The notes beneath the pieces were generated by a model that worked only from the letters and a program-made list of their open reading frames with translations, had not been told where the DNA came from and ran no database searches. From Coemansia sp. RSA 487 (taxonomy: Eukaryota > Kickxellomycota > Kickxellomycetes > Kickxellales > Kickxellaceae), in assembly GCA_027577595.1 (NCBI GenBank), contig JANBRJ010000054.1, positions 1-64,000 of the forward strand: a stretch of 64,000 bases of DNA, written 5' to 3'. A program made the translations under genes and the position numbers. Position 1 is the first letter of the stretch. The number at the start of each line of letters is the position of its first letter. This document shows positions 53,441 to 63,612 of the stretch, piece after piece.

Positions 53441-55629
53441 CGCAACAGCAGCAACAATTACAGCAGCAGCAGCAACAAGCCAGCCAGCTACAGCTCCAGG
53501 CAGCATTAAGGCAGCGACAGCAACAGCAACAGCAGCAACAGCAGCAACAGCAGCAGCAACAGCAGCACCAGCAGCACCAGCAGCAACATACTCCTCAGCA
53601 GTTGACGGCGTTACAGAATTCCCAGTCGGGAGCCAATCCCAATGCTAATAGCCTGGCACAGTCGCTACAGCTACAGCAGCAACAGCAGCTGCTACATATG
53701 CGTTTACAGGGGCAACAGAATCAGTCCCAGCAACAACCCCTACAAGACAACCCGCAGCTTGCAAATGCATTTGCAAACGCAGCACAGCAACAACAGCAAC
53801 AACAGCAGCAGAAGCAACAACAGCAGCAACAACAACAACAGCAAACTGGTGGATTTTCTCAGCCTATTGGCGCCGGAAATACGACAGTTGCGCTGACAGG
53901 ATCTGGACAAGCCTCCGCCGAAGACACCCAGAAATGGATGCAAATTCTTCGCACATTCACCCGCCCGTTTAAGCTCAACGAAATACAGCTCGATCTCAAC
54001 TTCTTTCACGCCTATAGATTGTACAGTCAGTTCAAGACTCGCGGAGATACAGTGTATGAGGCCAGCATGGGCAAGTTCATCCATGAACTTGTTGCCGCCA
54101 TTCAGAATGAGGTCGGTAGGAATATAGACAAGGAGATACTTCAGCTTGCAGCCCAAGAGTCCCAAGCGGCAGCAGGTGCTGTTGGGCAAGCCGCTAACCA
54201 ACTGGGTCCAACGCCACTGTCTACACAGGCGCTGAACGCACGTGCCACTCCTATGATGAGCAGTGCTGCTATCCCAGATGCTGTCCTCGCTAACATGGCA
54301 GGGCCTAGTGCGCAAGTTGGACTGCAGGCTGCTTTTTCGGGGTCAACAATGACCAATCTCCCGGCAAACACCGCAACGCAGCCAGCAGCCAGCAGCGTCG
54401 CTACAGTAGCCAACGTGGTGGGCAAAAAGCAAAGCACAGGTAAAAGCTCGTCTTCTGTTGCAGGCCCAAAGTCAAAGAAGAAGTCACAGTCGCCACGCAC
54501 TTCGACAAAGACACGCAAGGAATCGCCAAAAGCACCTACAGCAGCGCAAGCACAATCTGGCGCCTCTTTACCTGGAGGTAGCAGCTCTGTCAGTGCTGCT
54601 ACGTCTATAGTTGCTGCAGCAAGCTTGCCTGTATCGCAAGGAACTGCAACAATGAACTCTGCTGCTACTGCTGGTAACAATGCTCCGCCAATGAGCCGCT
54701 CGGATTCTATTTCGGCAGAGACAGCAACGAAGGCTGTGACCGAGATAATAGCCTCCATCGATGGCGAGGGAATAAAGAAATCCCCTCGGATATCGCTTTC
54801 GGAACAAGACAAAAAGATGGTGAAGGGCCACCTTTCGTATATCGAGCCGGTTTTGGAAACTGTGAACAAACTTTTGCCTGTCATCTTCATGTGTATGAAA
54901 AGCGCAGACCCGATCAAAAAGATATACACCATTCAGATCATTGTGAAGGAGCAGCTGCGACTTCTAAATGAGGACCAGTACATCGTCACGCCTGCAAATA
55001 CGCTCGGCTACTATGAGCTTCTTCGCAAGTTTGTTGGGATCGCAAAGGATTGGGGTAACATGCAGCAGCAAGAGCACTTGCAAGCCCTCGGCACACAAGC
55101 AGGAACAAGAGCTCCTGCTACGGCTACTGGAGAAAATGCAAAAATATCTGCGGTCCAGGAGACACCTCTTACCAACCTTCATCCGGGCGCGATGACCAAC
55201 GACCCAGCGCTTGAGAACTTTCAAAAGGCGGTCAAGCATCCTCTTGACCCTGTAAGCCTGAAGCTCCCTGTGGCAAAGAAACGCGCAGCCAACAAGTCCT
55301 CGGCAGCAACCAGCACTCAACCTATTGCTGCAACCAGTTCGCCATTTAATGCACCTGCGATAGGTGGCCAGCTGACGCAGCAGCAACGGAATCAGCGTCT
55401 ACAGCAACTACAGCAGCTTCAGCAGCACTATGCTCAGTCGCAAACACAGACGTCTGCGCCCTTTGCGCCCGCACCTCCCGTGCTCCCGCCCAGCATCAGT
55501 AAGGAAGACTTTGACAAGCTATCATTGGAGATGCGCACGGCAATACTGAAAAACCAGCAGGCGGCGCTGATCAGACAGCATACCATTGGCATCAGTGCTG
55601 CTAGTCCTGTGTCTGCGCACATATCGCAG

Positions 55630-55661
<32 letters not shown>

Positions 55662-55998
55662 GCAACAGCAACAACAACAGCAACAACAGCAACAGCAACA
55701 ACAGCAACAACAACAAGGGCCAGGGGTAAACCCGTTGTTGCTTGCAACAATCCAGGGATCTGAAACATCAGGCGTCAATTCCCAGTCTGCGGAGGAGCAG
55801 CGACTCAAGCTGCTTGAGCAAGACAAATGGAACAACCCCTTGGAATATCTGATGTGCGTTCTCGGCAAGTTCTCCAAGGGCGCAGAAAAAGCTGGGGTCG
55901 AGCAAACGCCGATTCTTCAACAGGCATTCTGGCCGATTGCACGCAAGTCCATGATGTCGAGCGGCTGGGGAGTCGTTGCTCCTGACGCCGTGTTGTAA
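52741..55998 (+). CDS. MED15: Mediator tail subunit MED15 (Gal11)
   Basis: One exon encodes 1085 residues from ATG 52741 (MSGQPNLGALGGGDWR). Residues 14-80 fit the KIX domain of MED15, which binds activators (DWRATISEQARRQNLINNM, QAFTTAKSSQEYLMHLNNQI). A Gln-rich middle with several long poly-Gln tracts follows. Then there is a helical block near 400-465 (LNFFHAYRLYSQFKTRG), a basic Ser/Lys stretch, a helical segment near 700-780 (KGHLSYIEPVLETVNKLLPV) and a C-terminal conserved end (WNNPLEYLMCVLGKF). MED15 joins the Mediator tail and relays signals from DNA-bound activators to RNA polymerase II. It could serve the Zn-cluster, HSF or MADS regulators here, but no direct link is shown. Confidence 0.88.
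53404..53845 (+). repeat. CAG/CAA tracts coding poly-Gln in MED15
   Basis: Mixed CAG and CAA codons form tracts at about 53407-53475, 53515-53586 and 53785-53845. Interrupted codons suggest more stability than pure CAG runs. They create long false open frames of Leu, Ser or Asn in other frames. Confidence 0.85.
55627..55715 (+). repeat. Long CAG/CAA tract (about 30 Gln) in MED15
   Basis: About 30 consecutive glutamine codons with CAA and CAG mixed. It lies just before GPGVNPLLLATIQ and reads as poly-Cys or poly-Leu on the other strand. Confidence 0.9.
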
Positions 55999-56100
55999 AG
56001 ACCAGAGAGACGGATGGTATCGTTCATAATGTTTATTTTGTTTTTTATCTAGCAGGTTACATTTATATTACTGAAAACCAATAGCATAAATATTGGATGG

Positions 56101-58311
56101 CTACGTTTTGTCTAAAGAGCATAGCTCGCGAATCTTGAACGCCAATGCTTTGGCCATAAACTGCTGCTGTGCTAGCTTTCGGATCTGCCGCATGTATACG
56201 CCGACCGACAATTTGCCGTCGTTCAGGGCCTTGCCTAGTATGTAGATCGTGTCGTCAATAGCTGAAATCTCGCCTGCCAGGCTAAAAAGCTGCTCCATGG
56301 CTGGCGTTTGGCCGCGGAAAATCTGGCAAACGTCTTTGATCTGGGAAACGTCTGGAAACTCGTTCTTCTTTTCGTTCAATTCGTTCAGCTTGTTCTCGAG
56401 CACACTGATGTTTGCCGATAGCTGGCGCTGCGACTCTAGCAGTTGGTGTCTTTCTTCTGCTATTACGCCGGCGCCAGAGTTGAGGTTTGCCGACTGATCA
56501 AGCAGCTCCTTATTTACTCGCGTGTGCTTCTCGCGTGACTTGTCGACCGCTCCAATGACTTTGTCCAGTATGGCAAGCTGGTACCCAAGTAGCCGCTTCT
56601 GCGGATCGTCCATAGGCTCATCGTCGAGTAATGAAGACTGCGGTTGATGCCGCGCTGGCGAAGCAGTGACTTTTGCTGCAATAGGGCTGGTGATCGGGAC
56701 CGAGGATGCAGTTGCTGTAGTTGGAGTCACTATAGCTCCAGAATGGATTTGCGTTGGTACAGCTGTTGCCGATGAAACATTTGCTGCTCCTGCTTCTGCT
56801 TCTGCTTCTGCTCCTGCTTCTGCTCCTGCTCCTGCTCCTGCTGCTGCAGATGCAGATGCAGATGTGGCGGCTATTGACATGGCAGCTAGCGGTGTCGGCC
56901 GAGTTGTAGATAGGGCATTTAGCGGTGTTTGCTCCTCATCTGGATCCTCAGTAAACGACAGAGCAGAGTCTGTTGTGGACCAGCGCTTAGCCTGCTCGCT
57001 CATTGTATCGCTTTCGGATGCATAGCTGCAACGACGGGGATCAGGGGCAGAAGTGCCTGAGTTTGCGTTTGCCATAGCTGATGTACCGCTTGTTGTGGCA
57101 GTGTGTATGCTTTCGGGATTACTGGCACTGGCCAACGAATTTAGGTTTGGAATCGGAGGTCTGCCAGCGACAGGGTTAAATTTATAGCTGTTTTGCTGCT
57201 GCTCCTGGGTTTGCTCTTGTTTACTGTTATCACCATGCTGTTGCTGTTGCTGTTGTTGCTGAGAAGCCTGAGATGGCCCATTAGCCAAGTCCTGATGGGC
57301 GTGCTTTGCAGAGGCTTCGCTAACGGAAAGTTTAGAAACACCGTGCTCCGCAGCAGCCACAGCGACATTTGGACTGTGTGGCAACTGTGCCTTGGTTGGC
57401 GATGGTGTGCTGTGGCTATTTGCAGATCCCGGGGCGTTGAGCGTGGCGAGGTCGTTCTCCACCGATGAAGCCGGACGGACAAGGGCCGACGAACGGGGCA
57501 TGGCGGTGTTTGGCCTTGGGGAGCTGGCGGTTGTAGCCATGGGCACCGTTATTGGTACTGATTGCGGCAGCGAGTTCATGGACATGGTGCCTATGGATGG
57601 CAGCGAGGACATGGAAGCAGTGCCAGCGTACGGAAGCGTAGACATGGACGCCGAGCCTAGCGACATTTGGGGTGATGCGGTGAGCGGTTTGGCCGTCGCA
57701 GCTACTGCAGACGATGGCGTGCTGTATACGGGCGGTTCTTTCGAGAACAGCATGATGAGATTCTGGAACAGCTCGACTAGCGTCGATGTATTCGACCATC
57801 CTGTCATGTACGGGTGGTATACTCGTCCGCGCCCGTCAACGCTATTACTGACCTTGATTACCATTCTGCGTGTGGGGGTGACAAATGTCATCGGAGGCGC
57901 CTCTGGAAACCCTCTTGGTAGCCAGAACACCACGGGGATGTTGAACGAGGAGCCGCCAAATGGCACGGGCAGTGTTCCATGGAGGCAGAGAAGCGCTTCT
58001 CTCACGCCGTTTTCAGATACGTACTGTGCGACCTTGGGCTGCAAGGCCCTGTACTGCGTCAGTGCATTCTCAACGAGCGCATCCACCTGCTTTGCATTCG
58101 CAAACTACACAAACGAATCCAAATGAGAAAAAGGAACCATTTTAAGCAAACATTATGCTAGCATCATATTTATTTTTGGGCACTTGCTGCAGCAAACAGC
58201 TCTCTCCTCTTCAGGAGTTTGCCAAGAAATAGAAAAAACGCAGGATAGAGAATAGTAGAGGCTTACCCTGCTTTTTGTGTTCTCGTGAAGCCAGTTTATA
58301 GTTGCTTCCAT
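56101..58311 (-). CDS. VPS23: ESCRT-I subunit TSG101/Vps23
   Basis: Exons are 58311-58267 and 58104-56101 (intron 162 nt), giving 682 residues. Exon 1 is 15 codons (MEATINWLHENTKSR), joined to FANAKQVDALVENAL. The UEV domain (about 20-160) shows GTLPVPFGGSSFNIPVVFWL, FPEAPPMTFVTPT and RVYHPYMTGW. It lacks the catalytic Cys of E2 enzymes, as expected for a ubiquitin and P(T/S)AP binder. A long Ser/Ala/Gln-rich linker holds a Gln run and an Ala/Glu/Gly repeat. A coiled coil follows (QLSANISVLENKLNELNEKK), then the steadiness box (LFSLAGEISAIDDTIYILGK, VYMRQIRKLAQQQFM) that packs into the ESCRT-I headpiece. The protein sorts ubiquitinated cargo into multivesicular bodies. It lies 102 bp from the convergent MED15 stop. 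Confidence 0.94.
56781..56873 (-). repeat. Hexamer-type repeat coding Ala/Glu/Gly in TSG101
   Basis: A CTCCTG/CTTCTG hexamer repeat on the plus strand encodes an alternating Ala-Gly/Ala-Glu stretch (AGAGAEAGAEAEAEAG) in the TSG101 linker. Confidence 0.85.
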
Positions 58312-58801
58312 AGTTTCGGAATGTTTTCCAAAGACCGCCCGAATTCTTCGTCTTGCTACGAGGTATTAGTAGTATACAACAAGCGTTGGGTCGCAAGCCA
58401 AGTAGAAATAAAGATGAGAAAAATGTAGCAAGAAAAATGAAAAAATAATTGGAACAGAAGTTGGAAGAAAAGCCTGGTATGACGCAAAAAAAAAGAGAAC
58501 AGGGCAGATTTTCAGGGCTGGAAATATTTGGCAGTAGGTAGTGCTCTATCCACGTGAGCGATAGAAGGGATTACACAAGTCTATTGGTCAGGCTGTCTAG
58601 CAGCAAAAAAGCAAATTCAAAGGATGATGTAGCAGCCTTTTTTTTGCCAGTGGCAAAAAGAGCGATTTTAGCTAAAGATTGATTTCGGTTTTTTATTTTT
58701 ATTTTTGACTTTTCAATTTCATATAAACAAACAAATAAACAATATGTTTAAACAGCGGCAGAGCATATTTCTGTTTCATAGTATGCAATCTAGTGGCTGG
58801 C
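58312..58801. other. Intergenic, TSG101 promoter side
   Basis: 490 bp without a gene. It is A/T-rich, with T runs near 58640 and 58690-58710. A possible start of the CDCA7-like gene upstream of 58802 could not be settled. Confidence 0.4.
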
Positions 58802-59741
58802 ATGCCTTTGTATGAGAATGAGCGCGCTCGACAGATGCGCGAAAACGCCGAGTTCCTGGCCAGTCTGTGCATCGGCAAGCCTGTGCTTGCCAAAGCCGTA
58901 GCACCAAAGAAGCGCGTTACTAAGCCACGGGATGCTGACGAGCACACGCCAACGCGCGGGTTCAACATGTGCAAGCGCTCAAAGCCGATCTCGTACCGCG
59001 AAAACGACTACTATGCGGATACGGCGTACTCGTACAGACGGAAAAAGACTAAAAAGGGCTCTGGAGTGATAAGGCTGCGCAGGGCTGACTCTGGACGCTG
59101 TATCACTGGAAACAGGGTATACGGCTCCAAGCTAGGATAGACATGTCATCAGTGCCGCCAAAAGACAGTTGAGGATGATACACTGCCCTGGCAGCACATG
59201 TAATATTATGTTTGACCACGGATGTCTGCCAATTCGCTACAGTGAGGATGCAGAGACCATGGACCATTTGGACTGGATCTGCCCCAAGTGTCATGGCATC
59301 TGCAGCTGCTCCTTGTACATAAAGAAGTGCGGGAAGCTACCAACCGGCCAGCTATCCACGTTCATAAAGGTCAATGGCAGTGACGCTGCCAAGGCACTCA
59401 TCAAGGCAGACAACATCAACTCCGACGTGCTCCGGCATGCACAGAATAGCCACAGCAAAAGAAGATCTGCGCAAAGACGCATACTAAACGGCCTCGACTA
59501 GCAGATACTGACCGACTACGAAGGCGAAAGTGAAGGCGAGGGTCATGACAGCGATTCCGAAAGACCGGCCTATTCATTGAGAACAAGGAACAAGAACGCT
59601 AGCAAGGCCGTCGCAGAGTCATTTTATGGCTCCGAGAGCAGCGGATCTGGAGATGACAGCGACATGGATCCCGAGCCGCTCCTTGCGGACTGGAGCCATT
59701 GCCCACCAAGCATTGGCCGGATCGTTTTGATCGATGAGTAG
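58802..59741 (+). pseudogene. CDCA7-like zinc-finger (4CXXC_R1) gene, broken
   Basis: Three blocks match CDCA7. First, LYENERARQMRENAEFLASL near the start, like the helix before the CDCA7 zinc region. Second, CHQCRQKT at about 59141-59164. Third, HCPGSTC...HGC, CPKCHGICSCS and KKCGKLPTGQLSTFIK (59180-59375), then a basic and acidic tail (SLRTRNK, ends 59741). The blocks are interrupted by an in-frame TAG at 59138-59140, a frame change between 59165 and 59180, and another in-frame TAG at 59499-59501. No plausible intron removes these. One zinc-ligand position also looks replaced (FDHGC where FCGPC is usual). CDCA7 works with HELLS and reads hemimethylated CpG to support DNA methylation. Sequencing error or an odd gene model are possible alternatives. 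Confidence 0.72.
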
Positions 59742-59850
59742 GCTGGCTTCAATATCATTTATCTTTGACTACCTCGTCTCTATATGTTTGTTTGTTTTAT
59801 CTTTTTTTTGTTCTGCCTCAGTATAAAAGAAAACCCTCCTTGCTGCACTA

Positions 59851-61572
59851 TCAAACTACTGCTATTTCGTTCTTTTCGTGCTCCACATAGCCCTGCTGGC
59901 CGCCAAGCGCTGCTGGCGTTGCAGGCTCCTCGTCTGGCATGTCATGCTCCTCGGCCTCGACCCACGCCGTGAGATCATCGCCTGACCGCTTTGGCCACCA
60001 CACCAGGCGAAAGTACCATGGAGCCAGGCCAACCAGCGTAGTGATCAAGCCGAGCAAGGGCGATAGGTAGAATGGGTACGGAGCATCGTCCTTGCCCTTT
60101 GACGGCGGAACGAACGGGAACACGGTGATATATATGCAGAAAAGAATGAAGAGGATGTTGAGAGGATGGAACGACCTGAACGAGCGCAGCGGATGGCGCG
60201 GCCTGGTGAAGCGGAGGACAATGGCGCCAGCAGCAGCAAGGCCATAGAAGAGCCAAGTGCTCCACTGCACAAAGTCAACAAGGAGGTCAAACACCTTGCC
60301 GGGCGGCGGCGCCAGCAAGTAGATCAGAGTCAGCGCATACATGATCAGCAGCGAGTTCACTGGCGTCCCGAGTCTCCTGTGGTTGCCGCAGATCCTTGTT
60401 CCATACGGGATGAATCCAACGTGGTTGGCCGAATCCAGGAGCCGTGACACGCCGTATGTCTGGGCGCAGATTGCGCCAAGCACAGAAAACCCAATCAGCA
60501 CAGGCAGAGCCACGCGTCCGACCTGGTGCCCAAACACGCGATATGTGAATTCTGCAGCCAGAATCTCCTCCGAGTTGACTGCCACGTCGATTGGAACGAC
60601 AACAAAGAACGCGACGTTTGCCATTATGTAGAGGAAGCCAACAATGCCGACCGAGCCGCCAATAGACCATGGCAGGTTGCGCTCAGGCCTGCGAAGCTCG
60701 CCAAGCGAGTACACAAGGTTTGTGAAGCCATCGTAAGCCCAGAACACCTTTGTCAGCGCAGACGCATACGAATGGGCGTCGCTGCTGGTGCCATTGAAGC
60801 CCCGCGACCAATTGGTGTTGCGCTCGATATTCAGCCCTCCTGCTGCTGCAATGATCCCCGTAATGACGATTATCAGAAGAACAACGATCTTGACCACCGT
60901 CAATAGATTGATCAGCCGCAGGGACCATTTTGCTGATAGGATGTTTATCAGCGTCACAAACGTGATGCAGCCGAAGCCGACTCCACGCGCCTGCCAGCCT
61001 ATGCTTGTGCCGGCGCTGGAGTCGCCTCCGATGGCATACAGCCAGTACTTGCCGATAACAGGCCCGTTTGCCGCGATTGCGCCGGGCCGGATGCACACAA
61101 CCATCACCCACGCAAACAGATACGAAAGCATGAGCCTTGGCCTCGGGAATGCGTGTGCAAGAAACCGCATTGTACCACCGTTTTCGCGGTACATCAGTCC
61201 CAGCTCGATAAACGCTGTGGCTCCGCCAAACGAGATCACCGCTCCGATCCCCCACAGAATGAGCGCCATCGACGGTGTTCCGACAAGGCCTAGAATCGAC
61301 GCTGGCGTTGAAAATATCCCCGAGCCCACCATCAGACTTACGCCCATTGCAGTTGCTGAAAACATCCCGATGTTCTTCTTCGACGCTGCAATCCCCTCGC
61401 TGTTATCGCCACTGTCGCTGTTGTTGCCGCTACCTGCCGCTATGTCTGCTGTTGTGGTGGGAAGCACAGCCGCTGAAGATTGTCTGTCAATGTTGGTGGC
61501 ATCCCAGCTCTGGCTGACAGAGCCGACCTCAGTCTGTTTCTCATATAGCGAAGCTTTACTTACTATGTCCAT
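59851..61572 (-). CDS. APC-family amino-acid permease (LAT-type)
   Basis: One exon encodes 573 residues from ATG 61572 (MDIVSKASLYEKQTEVG). The N-terminal cytosolic tail is Ser/Asn-rich, then about 12 membrane helices follow. Helix 1 has the unwound GSGIF motif (VSLMVGSGIFSTPASIL). Helix 3 shows FIELGLMYRENGGTMRFLAHAF (the E-x-G-x-x-x-x-x-N-G-G type signature), and later segments include VFWAYDGFTNLVYSLGEL and LPVLIGFSVLGAICAQTYGVSRLL. This fits the L-type/methionine-permease (MUP1-like) group, which imports neutral amino acids at the plasma membrane. The ~110-residue tail after the last helix is acidic and could carry trafficking signals. The substrate cannot be told. It converges on the CDCA7-like relic (109 bp). 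Confidence 0.9.
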   Translation of the reverse strand: MDIVSKASLYEKQTEVGSVSQSWDATNIDRQSSAAVLPTTTADIAAGSGNNSDSGDNSEGIAASKKNIGMFSATAMGVSLMVGSGIFSTPASILGLVGTPSMALILWGIGAVISFGGATAFIELGLMYRENGGTMRFLAHAFPRPRLMLSYLFAWVMVVCIRPGAIAANGPVIGKYWLYAIGGDSSAGTSIGWQARGVGFGCITFVTLINILSAKWSLRLINLLTVVKIVVLLIIVITGIIAAAGGLNIERNTNWSRGFNGTSSDAHSYASALTKVFWAYDGFTNLVYSLGELRRPERNLPWSIGGSVGIVGFLYIMANVAFFVVVPIDVAVNSEEILAAEFTYRVFGHQVGRVALPVLIGFSVLGAICAQTYGVSRLLDSANHVGFIPYGTRICGNHRRLGTPVNSLLIMYALTLIYLLAPPPGKVFDLLVDFVQWSTWLFYGLAAAGAIVLRFTRPRHPLRSFRSFHPLNILFILFCIYITVFPFVPPSKGKDDAPYPFYLSPLLGLITTLVGLAPWYFRLVWWPKRSGDDLTAWVEAEEHDMPDEEPATPAALGGQQGYVEHEKNEIAVV

Positions 61573-62054
61573 CAGCGGGTATCTTTCAAATATAGCAATA
61601 GGTTTTGGATGCAATAGCCAGGGTTTAAATACACAAACGATTTTTCTTGCAAGCCAGATAAAAAAAACCTGAATAAAGAGTATATATCTCGTATTTATAT
61701 TACATCGTTGTTACCGAACAGCATTCTCCACAGGCAAGAGAATGGTTTCAGCGAGATCCTTGACAAAAGGGAAATGTCGCAATAGCCATCTAAAATGGCT
61801 ATATTCGACTACAGCTGCTAAACAGAAGGGGGCATGCAGATGAAAAGAAGCCAGACCCACTCTTCCTTGTCTTATATACAAGCCAGTGACATGAACTATC
61901 ATCTATTGGCCCTTTATTGCGCCACCACATCCTGTGACTGTAGAGAAGAGTTCCTCGTAAATTGAGAACAGCCTAGAAAAATTTGCACCATCTGTTACAC
62001 AATTTGGCTTTCTTGTCATCCACCACCTGCCCAAAAAGGAAGGCTTAATGTTTA
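61573..62054. other. Intergenic, permease promoter and left flank of mariner relic
   Basis: No gene is seen. I searched for the left inverted repeat of the neighbouring mariner copy and did not find it, so its left end is probably lost or very worn. Confidence 0.4.
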
Positions 62055-62796
62055 TAGCTCAATATTTTTTGCCAGTACGTTGGAATGATTCTAAAAGATG
62101 AAGGCATCGTTTCTAGGATAGCAAGGAAGAAGCCATTTATTACTGATAAACAGGCAAAGGAGCGACTGGAGTTTGCCAGAGACCATATCAATTGGGATAT
62201 CGAACAGTGGAAGAAGCTTATATTCACTGATGAAAGTGCATTCCAGCTCAATTTTGATCAGTCAAGAACTCTTGTAAAGCGATCTAAAAACAGTGAACTT
62301 GATAGATGTAATGCGGTTGGTGCCTTCAAACCAGGTGGTCGTTCTCTTAACGTGTGGGATGGTATCTTTTACAACGAACACACCGACTTTGTTGTTTTCA
62401 GAGAAAAGTCGGTGACTAGTGAGGTATTAAAAGAAGCATATAGGTCTCAATTGGTGCCTTCTATGAAAGACAACAAACTCAAAACACTTGTAGAAGACAA
62501 CGTTGATACACACATCAAACTCTTCCTGGGAGTATCGTCAGTTTCAACATATTAAAAAAACATGGCCAGTGCATTCTCCTGACCTCAATCCGATTGAAAA
62601 TTTGTGGGGAATGTTGAAGCACATATTTGCCAAGCAATTAGCAAGATACTCAATACAAAATGACAAGGAAACACTTTGCAAACTCTGGAATAACATCGAA
62701 ATAAAGTATATCAACAAACTAATCAAAGGCATGCCTAAGCGCATAAAGATGGTCATCGACAAGAAAGACTAAACAGAAAAAATTGGCTAACCACTG
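62055..62796 (+). mobile_element. Tc1/mariner-type DNA transposon relic
   Basis: The plus strand encodes transposase fragments: LKDEGIVSRIARKKPFIT, FTDESAFQL (first catalytic Asp), EDNVDTHIK (second Asp) and SPDLNPIENLWG (last Glu, DDE spacing). The N-terminal helix-turn-helix region is mostly missing or worn. The frame changes near 62525-62535 between the second and third catalytic blocks, so the copy is dead. The right end shows TTGGCTAACCACTG at 62783-62796, followed by TA. This fits a mariner terminal repeat (CAGTGG... inward) and the TA target. A left repeat was not found. It sits 0.8 kb before the right-hand Fanzor. Confidence 0.86.
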
Positions 62797-62798
62797 TA

Positions 62799-63612
62799 CT
62801 ATCGCCCATATGCATGCCCACCAGTTTTTCTAGCCAGCACACTATCACCACCAGATACTAGCTCAGTAACTGTGTTCTGTAGAGGTTGCTTTCTTTATCG
62901 CGCCTTTTAACAAATAAAGTTGTGGTGTTTGTGGTTATACTGCGTAGACGCTGCCAGTGTAACTCTTGCATGAAGTGTTCTGTAGATTATGTTTAATAGC
63001 TTACAAAATAAACAGCAATATAGAAATATCAAATAAACAAAACAATTGTAGAAGACGAGAACATATAAAAGATGCTGGTGACAACAAAACCAGATAGCAA
63101 GCAAACATCGGTTAACAGGAAGAGAAGGAAGCATTGGTGTCGGAAGAGAGAAAATAAGATGAGTACAACAAAGGAGAGAAAACGAACAGTGCTGGTAACA
63201 GTTAAAAGCGAGAAAGAGAAAGAAGTGTTGAAAAGGAAAGTGTTTATTGAGGGCATTTGTGCCCCGCCATGCTGTATCCACTTCTCCCCTGATGTGTGTG
63301 CCGCGAAAAGCAAAATACAATCAGAGAGAAAAAGAAATATATTTACAAAAAATAATCGAGAAATAAAAAAAAGGATGGAAGAGCTCGCCTTCCAATCACA
63401 AGAAAAAAGCAATCACAAATGATTCTGTCAACACCCTAGCGGATGGCGGCAAAGAAAAAAGTTTCCCCCTACGAAATAGCTACAAAGAGTAGAGAAAAGT
63501 TATTTTTTTTTTCGCGTTTTTCTTTTTCCTTGCATTGCGGTTACTTTTTTCTTATTTATTAAACCTACAAAAGCTCAACCTCGTCTTTTCCTTTTTTTCG
63601 CGCACATCTCCG
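62799..63612. other. Intergenic between mariner relic and Fanzor
   Basis: 814 bp without a recognised gene. A plus-strand Lys/Arg-rich frame (63072-63422) has no family match. The last 100 bases are T/C-rich (63500-63600), like a promoter or leader for the Fanzor. Confidence 0.4.

Noticed and set aside
53018-53509. Plus-strand Ser/Asn/Gln-rich frame inside MED15
   Set aside because: It is a shifted reading of the same glutamine repeats; the KIX-bearing frame is the real gene.
55434-55877. Minus-strand open frame with poly-Cys and an overlapping poly-Leu frame
   Set aside because: It is the complement of the MED15 CAG/CAA tract; the repeats alone keep it open and it has no conserved domain.
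58802-59741. Reading the in-frame TAG codons of the CDCA7-like gene as recoded sense codons
   Set aside because: TAG serves as the normal stop in neighbouring genes such as the hydratase and the Zn-cluster factor, and a frame change is also present, so decay is simpler.
60788-61672. Plus-strand frame of 294 codons
   Set aside because: Antisense to the amino-acid permease; hydrophobic codons keep it open.
63072-63422. Lys/Arg-rich frame between the mariner relic and the Fanzor
   Set aside because: Purine-rich sequence explains it; there is no conserved motif, and it is also open on the other strand.
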